From positions 1 through 18,291 of the forward strand of contig CALFGU010000168.1 of assembly GCA_937877685.1 (NCBI GenBank): 18,291 nucleotides of DNA. The letters run 5' to 3'. Origin of the DNA: an uncultured Prevotella sp. (GTDB lineage Bacteria; Bacteroidota; Bacteroidia; Bacteroidales; Bacteroidaceae). How positions within the stretch are numbered: position 1 is the stretch's first letter; each line of letters begins with the position of its first letter. The notes beneath the pieces are model-generated. The model saw nothing but the letters and a program-made list of their open reading frames with translations. It was not told the origin of the DNA and did no database searches. Of the stretch, positions 7,095-12,841 are shown in pieces. The position numbers were made by a program, and so were the translations under genes.

Positions 7095-7793
7095 ATGAAT
7101 CAACTTAATACTGTTGGAAGCGAAACAATTAATTTATTATCTCCTCTGTTAAATCTTTTGCCTGATGAAGAGCGCCGTATGTTGGAGCGTTCGGCAGAAA
7201 TGGTGGAATTTAAGCGTCATGAAATCATTTATCGTGAAGGTGAGTCTCCGAATCATCTCTATCTTGTTGTTGAAGGGGCGGTAAAGGTTTATCGTGAAGG
7301 CGTTTGTGGGCGTTGCCAAATTATGCGTATGCTAGGAATAGGCAGTTTCTTTGGTTATCGTGCCTCATTGGCTCATGAACCTTATGTGACTGGGGCGGCG
7401 GCATTTGGTAAGACTACCCTTTGCAGAATCCCCATGAATTTGCTTCAAATAGTGATGGCGAAATGTCCTGCTGTGTTGAGTTTCTTCGTGAAAGAATTGG
7501 CAACGGATTTAGGTATTGCTGATAAGCGTATGGTAAGTCTTACGCAGAAGCATATTCGTGGACGCATGGCTGAATCTTTGCTTACGATTAGAGATACTTT
7601 TGGTGTTGATTTAGAAGGCTATATTGATTTGGATATAACGCGTCAGGAATTGGCTGATTATTCGAATATGACAACAAGTAATTCTATTCGAACAATCTCA
7701 GCCTTGGTTAGCGAAGGGGTTATAGCAATAAAGGATAAGCGCATTAAATTGCTTGAGGATGAACTCCTCTTGCGTTTCTCTTTGATTGGTTAG
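7095..7793 (+). CDS. Crp/Fnr-family transcriptional regulator
   Basis: This 232-aa cytosolic DNA-binding regulator has a cyclic-nucleotide-binding-fold sensor domain (about 20-125; IIYREGESPNHLYLVVEGAVKVY is the typical beta-roll), a dimerisation helix (about 130-165) and a Crp-type winged HTH (about 178-222; TRQELADYSNMTTSNSIRT with recognition helix near 191-205). The phosphate-binding cassette position reads FFGYRASLAHEPYVTG and lacks the Arg-Ser pair that binds cAMP in CRP. There is no N-terminal FNR cysteine cluster. The ligand is therefore unknown. The start at 7095 has TAAGGA 4 nt upstream. It is divergent from the glycogen operon, and control of that operon is possible but not shown. 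Confidence 0.88.
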   Translation: MNQLNTVGSETINLLSPLLNLLPDEERRMLERSAEMVEFKRHEIIYREGESPNHLYLVVEGAVKVYREGVCGRCQIMRMLGIGSFFGYRASLAHEPYVTGAAAFGKTTLCRIPMNLLQIVMAKCPAVLSFFVKELATDLGIADKRMVSLTQKHIRGRMAESLLTIRDTFGVDLEGYIDLDITRQELADYSNMTTSNSIRTISALVSEGVIAIKDKRIKLLEDELLLRFSLIG

Positions 7794-7823
7794 TTGAAGA
7801 TTAAATACTCCAATATTTAGAAA

Positions 7824-7870
7824 ACAAAAAAATAAACGGGTGTGTCAGTGATCAACTGATATGCCCGTTT
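7824..7870. terminator. Bidirectional terminator between converging genes
   Basis: A 16-bp stem (7834-7849 with 7855-7870, including three G-T wobbles) closes on a 5-nt loop. On the minus strand it is followed by a U-rich tract (complement of 7824-7833), so it best terminates the TonB receptor gene. On the plus strand the following bases (CTTCGTTT) are a weaker tract for the Crp/Fnr gene. Confidence 0.75.
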
Positions 7871-7915
7871 CTTCGTTTATATAATTAAGAACCTACAGAA
7901 TGGAGATTTAATAAC

Positions 7916-10129
7916 TTAAAGTTTAAATCTCAAACCAGCATAGAATTTGCAACCGTGCATAGGTCCGTAAACCATTGTGGGATCGAATTCCTGACTCCAC
8001 GGATTTGTGGCATTGATGATGGCATTTTCTTGCTTATAGTTAGTGAGGTTTTCTCCGCCCACGTAAAATGCCCATTTGCCATAATTCTTCGTAATCTGTG
8101 CACTGAGTTGGAAGAATGCGTCATAGGTTTCCTTCCATGACTGTGTGCCGTCAGTTTTCAAATATGCATTAGGCATGCGTCCGCCACCGTTGAGGTGAGA
8201 TGTGAGGTCAAATTGCCATTTGTTTTTACCCTTAGTTTCATAACCAGCGGTAAGTAATGCTTTATACTTGCTCGTTAGGGGTTTGTCAAGGGTGCCAAGG
8301 TTTTTGTAGGTGGTTTTTGAAATGGTGTGGCGATAAGCAGCGGTGAGGTTCAAGCGGGGAAGAAGTTCGTAAGTTGCTTCTGCCTGAATTACATGAGAGT
8401 AACTATCGCCATCAAGATTGTAGAACTGCACTTCGTGAGCGTTGTTGTCCATGTCGCAAACCACTTGTTTTACGAAGTCTGTGTAATAATATTCCACATC
8501 GAGGTTCAAGATTTTCTCGCCAACGGGAATCTTGAACTGACCTGAAGCGCCAAAGTTCCATGCTTCCTCTTGTGTGTCAATGTTGTCAGTAATGATCATT
8601 TGGCGTGAACCTGCAAGGAGGAAGTTATTTTCGTCAAGGATGTGCGTTGTGCGATAACCCTTACCTGCAGAAAGGCGGAAGTGAGCAAAGAATGAGGGTG
8701 ACCACTTGATGTGTGCACGAGGAGTGACGAATGTGCCGTGAAGATTGCTGTTGTCAACTCTAAGACCTCCCATAGCGGTAAAGTCGTCGCTCAATTTATA
8801 AGTATATTGTGCGTATGCACCGCCAACAGTTTCGTGTGTCTTTGACTTTGTGAGGGTGTTAACGCCCATAAGGTCGGTTTTACGAGAAAAGTCGTCGTGT
8901 GTAAAGTTTAACCCTACAGAAAGATTGTGGTGTGCACCAAAGTCTGATTCGTAAATGAGCGAACCATACCCTGATGTTTGCTTTACATCATACGCCTTGT
9001 GACCATAAACAGCATCTTGATGATGCCATGAACCCGAAAGGATAAATGCGATGTTTGAATTGCGGTCGTGATTGATACCAATCGCCCCCTTGGCATAGGC
9101 TTCATAGCGATCGGTTGCTACTCCAATGTGGTAACGCTCCTCACCTGAGTTTACTGATTTAGCAAGTTGTCCGCTCTGACGGTCTTCACCCAACGCTTTG
9201 AAACCAAATTGGAAATTCTTGTCATGACCATCGTAATGCCAACGGTTCATGAGGTTGAATTGTTTCATCTGGGGCATGTCGGCAAATCCGTCGTTGTTGT
9301 CATCATGCATTTCAAGCGCTTTCTCAGCATGCGCAAGAATGCCAGTGCTCCAATGTCCCTTTAATTTATGCATGCTGGCAAGGTTTACTTCTAACTTGCT
9401 ATCAATGTCGCCATAAATATTAAATGAGAGGGGAGAAGCATCTGCGGCGGTGGGCTTGAGATATTCTACATTGATTTGCCCTGTCACGGCTTCAAAACCG
9501 TTTTTAACGCTCGCCGTACCCTTAGAAACGCTAATGTTTTCCATCCATGAACCAGGGATATAACCTAAACCATAGGGTTGAGCAGCATTGCGGAAGTTGG
9601 GCATATTTTCAGTGAGCATCTGTACGTAAGTACCAGCAAGACCTAACAATTTGATTTGCTTGGCTCCCGTTGCTGCGTCAGAATAACTTACATCAACGGC
9701 TGCATTTGTTTGGAAACTTTCACCGAGATTACAACAAGCGCAACGAAGAAGCTCGGAACTGGTTATCATATCCACCTTTTCCGTTGAGCGCCAGTCTTTA
9801 TAAACACCCTTGCGCTTAGCAGTTACTGTAGCTGTTCCAAGTTCGCCCTCAAGTTCTTCAAGGTCATGATTATGGTCGTGTCCGTGGCTACAATTTTCCG
9901 TGTGAACGTGAGTTTCTTGCTTTTTAGGAGGGTGATTGTGCGAACAATTTTCTGTGTGTACGTGCTCAGTTTGCTTTTCTTGGGTTGTTGTGTGTGAGCA
10001 GTTTTCAGTGTGCACGTGTCCTTCCTTATTTTCTTTATGTTCGTGAGAGTGATTGTGATTCACTTGTGCTGTTGCATAACATGCACCTGTAAGCATAACG
10101 AAAGGAAGAATGAGGAGCTTTTGCTTCAT
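7916..10129 (-). CDS. TonB-dependent outer-membrane receptor with His/Cys-rich N-terminus, probable metal uptake
   Basis: This 737-aa protein begins at the ATG at 10129 with the signal peptide MKQKLLILPFVMLTGACYATAQ. The 66-residue extension to 10327 is rejected because it contains the promoter. Residues 24-88 are His-rich with three exact HVHTENCSH copies at 18-residue spacing (38-46, 56-64, 74-82). A short TATVTAKRKG TonB-box-like segment is followed by the plug domain (about 110-230) with a CACC cluster (130-133) and GLAGTYVQMLTENMPN. A 22-strand-type barrel fills the rest and ends in FYAGLRFKL. The metal-ligand-rich N-terminus suggests scavenging of zinc, copper, nickel or cobalt across the outer membrane; which one cannot be read from sequence. 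There is no carboxypeptidase-like domain and no SusD partner, which argues against glycan uptake. Confidence 0.88.
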   Translation of the reverse strand: MKQKLLILPFVMLTGACYATAQVNHNHSHEHKENKEGHVHTENCSHTTTQEKQTEHVHTENCSHNHPPKKQETHVHTENCSHGHDHNHDLEELEGELGTATVTAKRKGVYKDWRSTEKVDMITSSELLRCACCNLGESFQTNAAVDVSYSDAATGAKQIKLLGLAGTYVQMLTENMPNFRNAAQPYGLGYIPGSWMENISVSKGTASVKNGFEAVTGQINVEYLKPTAADASPLSFNIYGDIDSKLEVNLASMHKLKGHWSTGILAHAEKALEMHDDNNDGFADMPQMKQFNLMNRWHYDGHDKNFQFGFKALGEDRQSGQLAKSVNSGEERYHIGVATDRYEAYAKGAIGINHDRNSNIAFILSGSWHHQDAVYGHKAYDVKQTSGYGSLIYESDFGAHHNLSVGLNFTHDDFSRKTDLMGVNTLTKSKTHETVGGAYAQYTYKLSDDFTAMGGLRVDNSNLHGTFVTPRAHIKWSPSFFAHFRLSAGKGYRTTHILDENNFLLAGSRQMIITDNIDTQEEAWNFGASGQFKIPVGEKILNLDVEYYYTDFVKQVVCDMDNNAHEVQFYNLDGDSYSHVIQAEATYELLPRLNLTAAYRHTISKTTYKNLGTLDKPLTSKYKALLTAGYETKGKNKWQFDLTSHLNGGGRMPNAYLKTDGTQSWKETYDAFFQLSAQITKNYGKWAFYVGGENLTNYKQENAIINATNPWSQEFDPTMVYGPMHGCKFYAGLRFKL
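9884..10018 (-). repeat. Three 54-bp units encoding HVHTENCSH
   Basis: Within the receptor gene, codons 38-82 contain the nonapeptide HVHTENCSH three times with an exact 18-codon period. The intervening 9-residue linkers (rich in T, Q, K, E, P) differ between units. The repeat looks like a periplasmic metal-binding tether ahead of the plug. Confidence 0.85.
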
Positions 10130-10144
10130 AAAAATGTGAATTCT

Positions 10145-10157
10145 GCCTTCAAAAGGC
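10145..10157. promoter_or_regulatory. Short palindrome in the receptor leader
   Basis: GCCTT (10145-10149) and AAGGC (10153-10157) lie just downstream of the predicted transcription start of the receptor gene. A repressor site or small 5'UTR hairpin is possible; with 5-bp arms chance is a real alternative. Confidence 0.25.
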
Positions 10158-10179
10158 GGTGAGTATCTAAAAATTTGTG

Positions 10180-10211
10180 CAAAATTACGAAGAAAAGTTG
10201 GGTGTGACAAA
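10180..10211 (-). promoter_or_regulatory. Promoter of the TonB-dependent receptor gene
   Basis: On the minus strand TTTG (complement of 10208-10211), exactly 20 nt, then TAATTTTG (complement of 10180-10187): a full match to the Bacteroidetes promoter. Predicted start is near 10173, leaving about 45 nt of leader before the ATG at 10129. This supports the shorter start. Confidence 0.75.
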
Positions 10212-10349
10212 AGGGTAATGTGTTTCTGCAACAAAGTTGCAAAAGCAAGAGTGAGAGGTATAGTGGGCGTGAGGAGATTTAAAATGAAGGCGGATTGGCA
10301 ATTTGATAGAACTATAATTAACCCCACAAAAATTAAATCACTTTTAAGA

Positions 10350-10414
10350 AAAACTAAGTCTCAAACAATTTAAATTAAGTGAGACTTAAGAAAAATTATT
10401 TGAGACTTAGTTTT
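10350..10414. repeat. 16-bp inverted repeat with an internal third copy, probable terminator
   Basis: AAAACTAAGTCTCAAA (10350-10365) is perfectly inverted at 10399-10414. The 33-nt spacer contains a third TGAGACTTA copy at 10380-10388. On the minus strand the final arm leads into TTTTTCTT, so it can terminate the small gene ending at 10504. The third copy allows two alternative stems. It could also be a protein-binding array, since TAAGTCTCA occurs twice in one orientation and once in the other. Confidence 0.7.
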
Positions 10415-10503
10415 GAGGCAAATACGGTTTGTTTTATTGTATTGAGAATCAGGGCTGTTTGTGTCTGATGGGTGTTGGAGGAAATCTGAGGTTGGCTGGC
10501 GTG

Positions 10504-10941
10504 TTAATAGAAGTCAGGGTCGTTGTCAAATAACGTTGGAAAGGGATAGGGGGATGTGGTGGAAGTTGTGTTGGGTGGTGTGTTGGTATCCTCTTCAAAG
10601 AAGTCAAAAAGGAGTTGCTGGGTTGAATCGTCTTCAATCGTATCCTCTGTAATGAGAATTTCGGGTTCGGTTTGTTCGTTTTGCGCCTCAAAGTTGAAGG
10701 AAAGTTGGTGTGGAATCCCCTTTTTGAGGTGATAGGCCCCTTGTTCGTCGCAAATAATATGCGTGTTGTACGCGTCAAGTATGTTTCTCACCTTCGCGGC
10801 AACGGTGCGCATCTCCGTTTTTTTGTCAAAAAAGTCTTGCTCACTATTATACATGTGAAACGTAAGTGCATCAAAAGTGAGCCCATCCGATTTCGCGCGG
10901 TTGAGCAGATTAATGATGCGTGTGAGGAAACTTTCAGACAT
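10504..10941 (-). CDS. Small protein with two QLxFxF motifs, function unknown
   Basis: This 145-aa protein is not recognised as a named family. Residues 1-75 look like a compact helical, possibly winged-helix, domain (LTRIINLLNRAKSDGLTF, MRTVAAKVRNIL, then a strand pair ICDEQGAYHLKKG). The C-terminal half is acidic and low in complexity (Thr/Pro/Asp-rich), probably disordered. It carries two similar linear motifs, QLSFNF (about 79-84) and QLLFDF (about 108-113), resembling hexapeptide sliding-clamp-binding motifs. There is no signal peptide or TM segment. It is transcribed alone, divergent from the gene at 11148, and ends before a large hairpin. A DNA-associated role is only an inference. Confidence 0.7.
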   Translation of the reverse strand: MSESFLTRIINLLNRAKSDGLTFDALTFHMYNSEQDFFDKKTEMRTVAAKVRNILDAYNTHIICDEQGAYHLKKGIPHQLSFNFEAQNEQTEPEILITEDTIEDDSTQQLLFDFFEEDTNTPPNTTSTTSPYPFPTLFDNDPDFY

Positions 10942-10984
10942 GATTGGGATGTTAAATCCGTGCGAAGTTACACATAATATTTAA

Positions 10985-10992
10985 CAAATGTA
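10985..10992 (-). promoter_or_regulatory. Candidate -7 element for the QLxFxF protein gene
   Basis: The minus strand reads TACATTTG (TAnnTTTG) about 44 nt upstream of the ATG at 10941. No clear TTTG is found 19-21 nt further upstream, so this is a half match. Confidence 0.4.
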
Positions 10993-11054
10993 GTTCTTAA
11001 GTTTGGTAAACTGTTGTTTCATTGACTAAAACCTGCACTTTCTACCTTGCAAAT

Positions 11055-11085
11055 TTTGATATTCCCCATTGATGTGTTAATTTTG
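11055..11085 (+). promoter_or_regulatory. Promoter of the conserved hypothetical gene at 11148
   Basis: TTTG (11055-11058), 19 nt, TAATTTTG (11078-11085): a full Bacteroidetes promoter. Predicted start is near 11092. Confidence 0.75.
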
Positions 11086-11147
11086 TGCCAATTTTAACAG
11101 GTGTGGAGTGACCATTTGGGGTACTCCGCTATTAAAGGACTCATAAA

Positions 11148-11777
11148 ATGGGATTATTTGATATTTTCAAAAAGAAAAAGACAGAAGCAGAATTGGGTTG
11201 GCGAGTAGGTGGCATGGAGGACTTTATGTCGCTTATTCGTGTGTATTACCAAGCCGTTATGGCGGCAAATCTTGGTATTTCTAACCTTGCCATGCTTCCC
11301 GACCTTCGTGTGTTTAAGCAAACAATGAAGGTGCAGACAGTGAATAACAAACTTGGATTGGGCGAAAAGAACAAGTGTAAGAAAATGCTCCAGGAAATGT
11401 ATGGCATTTCTGACGGTTTCTTTAAAGAAATTGACGGAAGCATCAAGAAAAATTGCCGTACAATTAATGATGTTCGCGGTTATTTTATCCAGTTTCAAGC
11501 ATTTTCGCAAGACACCATGATGTTGATGGGCAACTTGATGAAGTGGAAGTTCCGCTTGCCCAGTTTCTTTAAAGACGCCTTCCGCAGAATGACAGAAAAA
11601 TCTGTGCATGACGTGTTAACAAAGAACACTTGGAAAGACGATGCTGTAATGAAAACTTGTTGGGGCATTCGTAAATATCAAGCAAATTTGGGGTATTCTG
11701 AAGCATGGCTTTCTGAATATGTTTACAATATTTTGATGCTTGCAAAGAAAGAACCCAAACCTTCTGCCGAAGAATAG
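11148..11777 (+). CDS. Conserved Bacteroidales hypothetical protein
   Basis: This 209-aa protein is predicted soluble and mostly helical. It starts MGLFDIFKKKKTEAELGW, a basic, amphipathic N-terminus of the kind seen in peripheral proteins. It contains ANLGISNLAMLPDLRVFK, LGLGEKNKCKKML, EIDGSIKKNCRTINDVRGYF, LMGNLMKWKFRLPSFFK and a C-terminal SEAWLSEYVYNILMLAKKEPKP. I believe similar proteins are widespread in Bacteroides and Prevotella, but no function or named domain is recognised. There is no signal peptide, membrane helix or catalytic signature. It has its own promoter and is followed by 136 nt and a new promoter, so it is monocistronic. The neighbouring division block may be relevant but is transcribed separately. 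Confidence 0.8.
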   Translation: MGLFDIFKKKKTEAELGWRVGGMEDFMSLIRVYYQAVMAANLGISNLAMLPDLRVFKQTMKVQTVNNKLGLGEKNKCKKMLQEMYGISDGFFKEIDGSIKKNCRTINDVRGYFIQFQAFSQDTMMLMGNLMKWKFRLPSFFKDAFRRMTEKSVHDVLTKNTWKDDAVMKTCWGIRKYQANLGYSEAWLSEYVYNILMLAKKEPKPSAEE

Positions 11778-11847
11778 TTTTTCGTTGAAAAATAAGGAGT
11801 AAAATCACTTCTTTGAAGTTTTTCTTCAAGAAAAAAGGTTACAGTTG

Positions 11848-11878
11848 TTTGCTACAAAAGATAAAAATGTTAACTTTG
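11848..11878 (+). promoter_or_regulatory. Promoter of the ZapB-like/zapA operon
   Basis: TTTG (11848-11851), 19 nt, TAACTTTG (11871-11878). Predicted start is near 11885, with a ~30-nt leader before the ATG at 11914. Confidence 0.75.
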
Positions 11879-11913
11879 CAATAGTTTGAAACCAATAGGT
11901 ACAATCCTACGAC

Positions 11914-12207
11914 ATGACTAAGGAGGAAGAAAAGGCATTACATACCTTTGAAACAAGAATTCGTCAACTTATTCTTGCCTATCAAGAGCTCAAGAAAGAA
12001 AACACTGAGCTCTGGGATTTAGTGGCGCAAAAAGAAGGCGAGTTAGAGGCAATGAAGGCCGAAGTAAATCTCCATAAACAAAATTACGCCAACCTTAAAC
12101 TCGCTAAGATGATAGAAGTCAATGATAGCGAGTTGAAAGATGCTAAGCAACGCTTGGCGAAGTTGGTGCGCGATGTTGATAAGTGTATCGCGCTGCTTAA
12201 TGTATAA
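11914..12207 (+). CDS. Coiled-coil protein upstream of zapA (ZapB-like)
   Basis: This 97-aa protein is almost entirely one predicted coiled coil with heptad hydrophobics, from about residue 8 to 85 (IRQLILAYQELKKENTELWDLV and onward). It ends in LAKLVRDVDKCIALLNV. Size, coiled-coil nature and position directly before zapA suggest a ZapB-like partner that bridges or cross-links ZapA/FtsZ at midcell; the assignment rests on context, not on a sequence signature. It shares a transcript with zapA (56-nt gap containing a small CTTCAC/GTGGAG hairpin near 12215-12232). Confidence 0.75.
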   Translation: MTKEEEKALHTFETRIRQLILAYQELKKENTELWDLVAQKEGELEAMKAEVNLHKQNYANLKLAKMIEVNDSELKDAKQRLAKLVRDVDKCIALLNV

Positions 12208-12263
12208 ATAATAGTGCTTCACGACCTTGTGGAGTATTCATAGAATCGTAACAGCGCAATAAT

Positions 12264-12554
12264 ATGGCAGTAAGTGATAAATTAGTTATTCAGTTACTTA
12301 TCGGTAGTCAAATGCAACAGATTACCGTGCGTCGCGATCAGGAAGAAATCTTCCGTAAGGCGGCTTTGCTGATTAACGAACGATTGAATAAATATAAGAC
12401 GGCATATCCCAATCAAGTGGATGCCAAATACATGTCTATCGCTTTGCTCGACTTCGCCGTGAAGTCTTTACAATTAGAGCAGAACATAGACACTGAACCT
12501 TATAGCAAGTCAATTGACTTACTCACCAAGGAAATTGAAGACGTTTTGAAATAA
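12264..12554 (+). CDS. zapA: Cell division protein ZapA
   Basis: This 96-aa FtsZ-ring-associated protein bundles FtsZ filaments. The N-terminal ZapA head domain is visible (DKLVIQLLIGSQMQQITVRRDQEEIFRKAALLINERL, about 5-41), including the usual RxxEE..RKAA..IN pattern. A C-terminal helix (about 54-95) ending LTKEIEDVLK would form the antiparallel tetramerisation coiled coil. Length is normal for the family. It follows the ZapB-like gene and precedes a structured intergenic region and rny. Confidence 0.88.
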   Translation: MAVSDKLVIQLLIGSQMQQITVRRDQEEIFRKAALLINERLNKYKTAYPNQVDAKYMSIALLDFAVKSLQLEQNIDTEPYSKSIDLLTKEIEDVLK

Positions 12555-12555
12555 A

Positions 12556-12751
12556 GCACCCTTCTGGGTGGTGTTATGCATGTTGATGCACAGAGGTTAG
12601 GTTTACGTCCCTATCTTTTTGCCAACGCCTTGCTTTTCACTTTCAGAATCAAACGTACAAATTTAATTTCCACCTTTCTTACTTACATTGACACGCACCA
12701 ATAATTCATCTTCTCTTGCATTAGGGATGATGAATCGTTGGTGCATTTTTT
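12556..12751 (+). ncRNA. Candidate structured RNA between zapA and rny (6S-like?)
   Basis: The ~195 nt after zapA end in a strong terminator and can fold, by hand, into a rod. A closing stem pairs 12567-12578 with 12686-12699 (GGTGGTGT with ACACGCACC, one bulge, extended by TA/TG pairs). An asymmetric bubble follows (12579-12594 opposite 12675-12685). Then come a short stem (about 12595-12601 with 12670-12674) and a 7-bp stem TTTACGT (12602-12608) with ACGTACAA (12653-12660, one bulge), capped by a ~44-nt apical region. Size, rod-with-bubble shape and position after zapA recall 6S RNA, which follows zapA in many proteobacteria. A competing fold gives two tight hairpins (12557-12570; 12577-12590). 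No independent promoter was found, so it may be processed from the zapA transcript or be a 3'UTR. Confidence 0.4.
12695..12751 (+). terminator. Rho-independent terminator after zapA / candidate RNA
   Basis: The outer stem GCACCAA (12695-12701) pairs with TTGGTGC (12738-12744). The inner stem ATTCATC (12704-12710) pairs with GATGAAT (12729-12735). Six T residues follow at 12746-12751. It separates the zapA transcript from rny. Confidence 0.85.
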
Positions 12752-12768
12752 ATTCTTGAACACTTTAT

Positions 12769-12820
12769 ACTCTAACGCGTTGAGAGTTATTTTTACATCA
12801 ATAGTAATGATATACTCTCA
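12769..12820 (+). promoter_or_regulatory. Mutually exclusive hairpins in the rny leader
   Basis: Three segments share one partner. ACTCTAACG (12769-12777) can pair with CGTTGAGAGT (12778-12787, one bulged G), and TGAGAGT (12781-12787) can instead pair with ACTCTCA (12814-12820). The second stem ends 21 nt before the rny AUG at 12842. An ATAAAT/ATTTAT inverted repeat (about 12823-12837) also precedes the start. The arrangement could be a leader switch or RNase Y autoregulatory site (inference). No clear TAnnTTTG promoter was found for rny. Confidence 0.4.
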
Positions 12821-12841
12821 CCATAAATTTAATTTATCGTA

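Noticed and set aside
9884..10018. Regular 54-bp repeats considered as a CRISPR-like array
   Set aside because: The repeats are in frame within a receptor gene and encode an exact metal-ligand nonapeptide; only three units and no cas genes.
10130..10327. N-terminal extension of the TonB receptor to 10327
   Set aside because: It would include the full promoter at 10180-10211 in coding sequence and would bury the good signal peptide that begins at 10129.
10449..10778. Alternative minus-strand frame of 109 codons overlapping the QLxFxF gene
   Set aside because: The translation is a low-complexity Thr/Pro/Arg shadow; the 145-codon frame has a structured N-domain and proper flanking signals.
11810..11836. 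Inverted repeat TTCTTTGAAG/CTTCAAGAA after the gene at 11148 as a terminator
   Set aside because: It has one bulge, a short loop and is followed by A residues rather than T on the coding strand, so it is not a convincing terminator for that gene.
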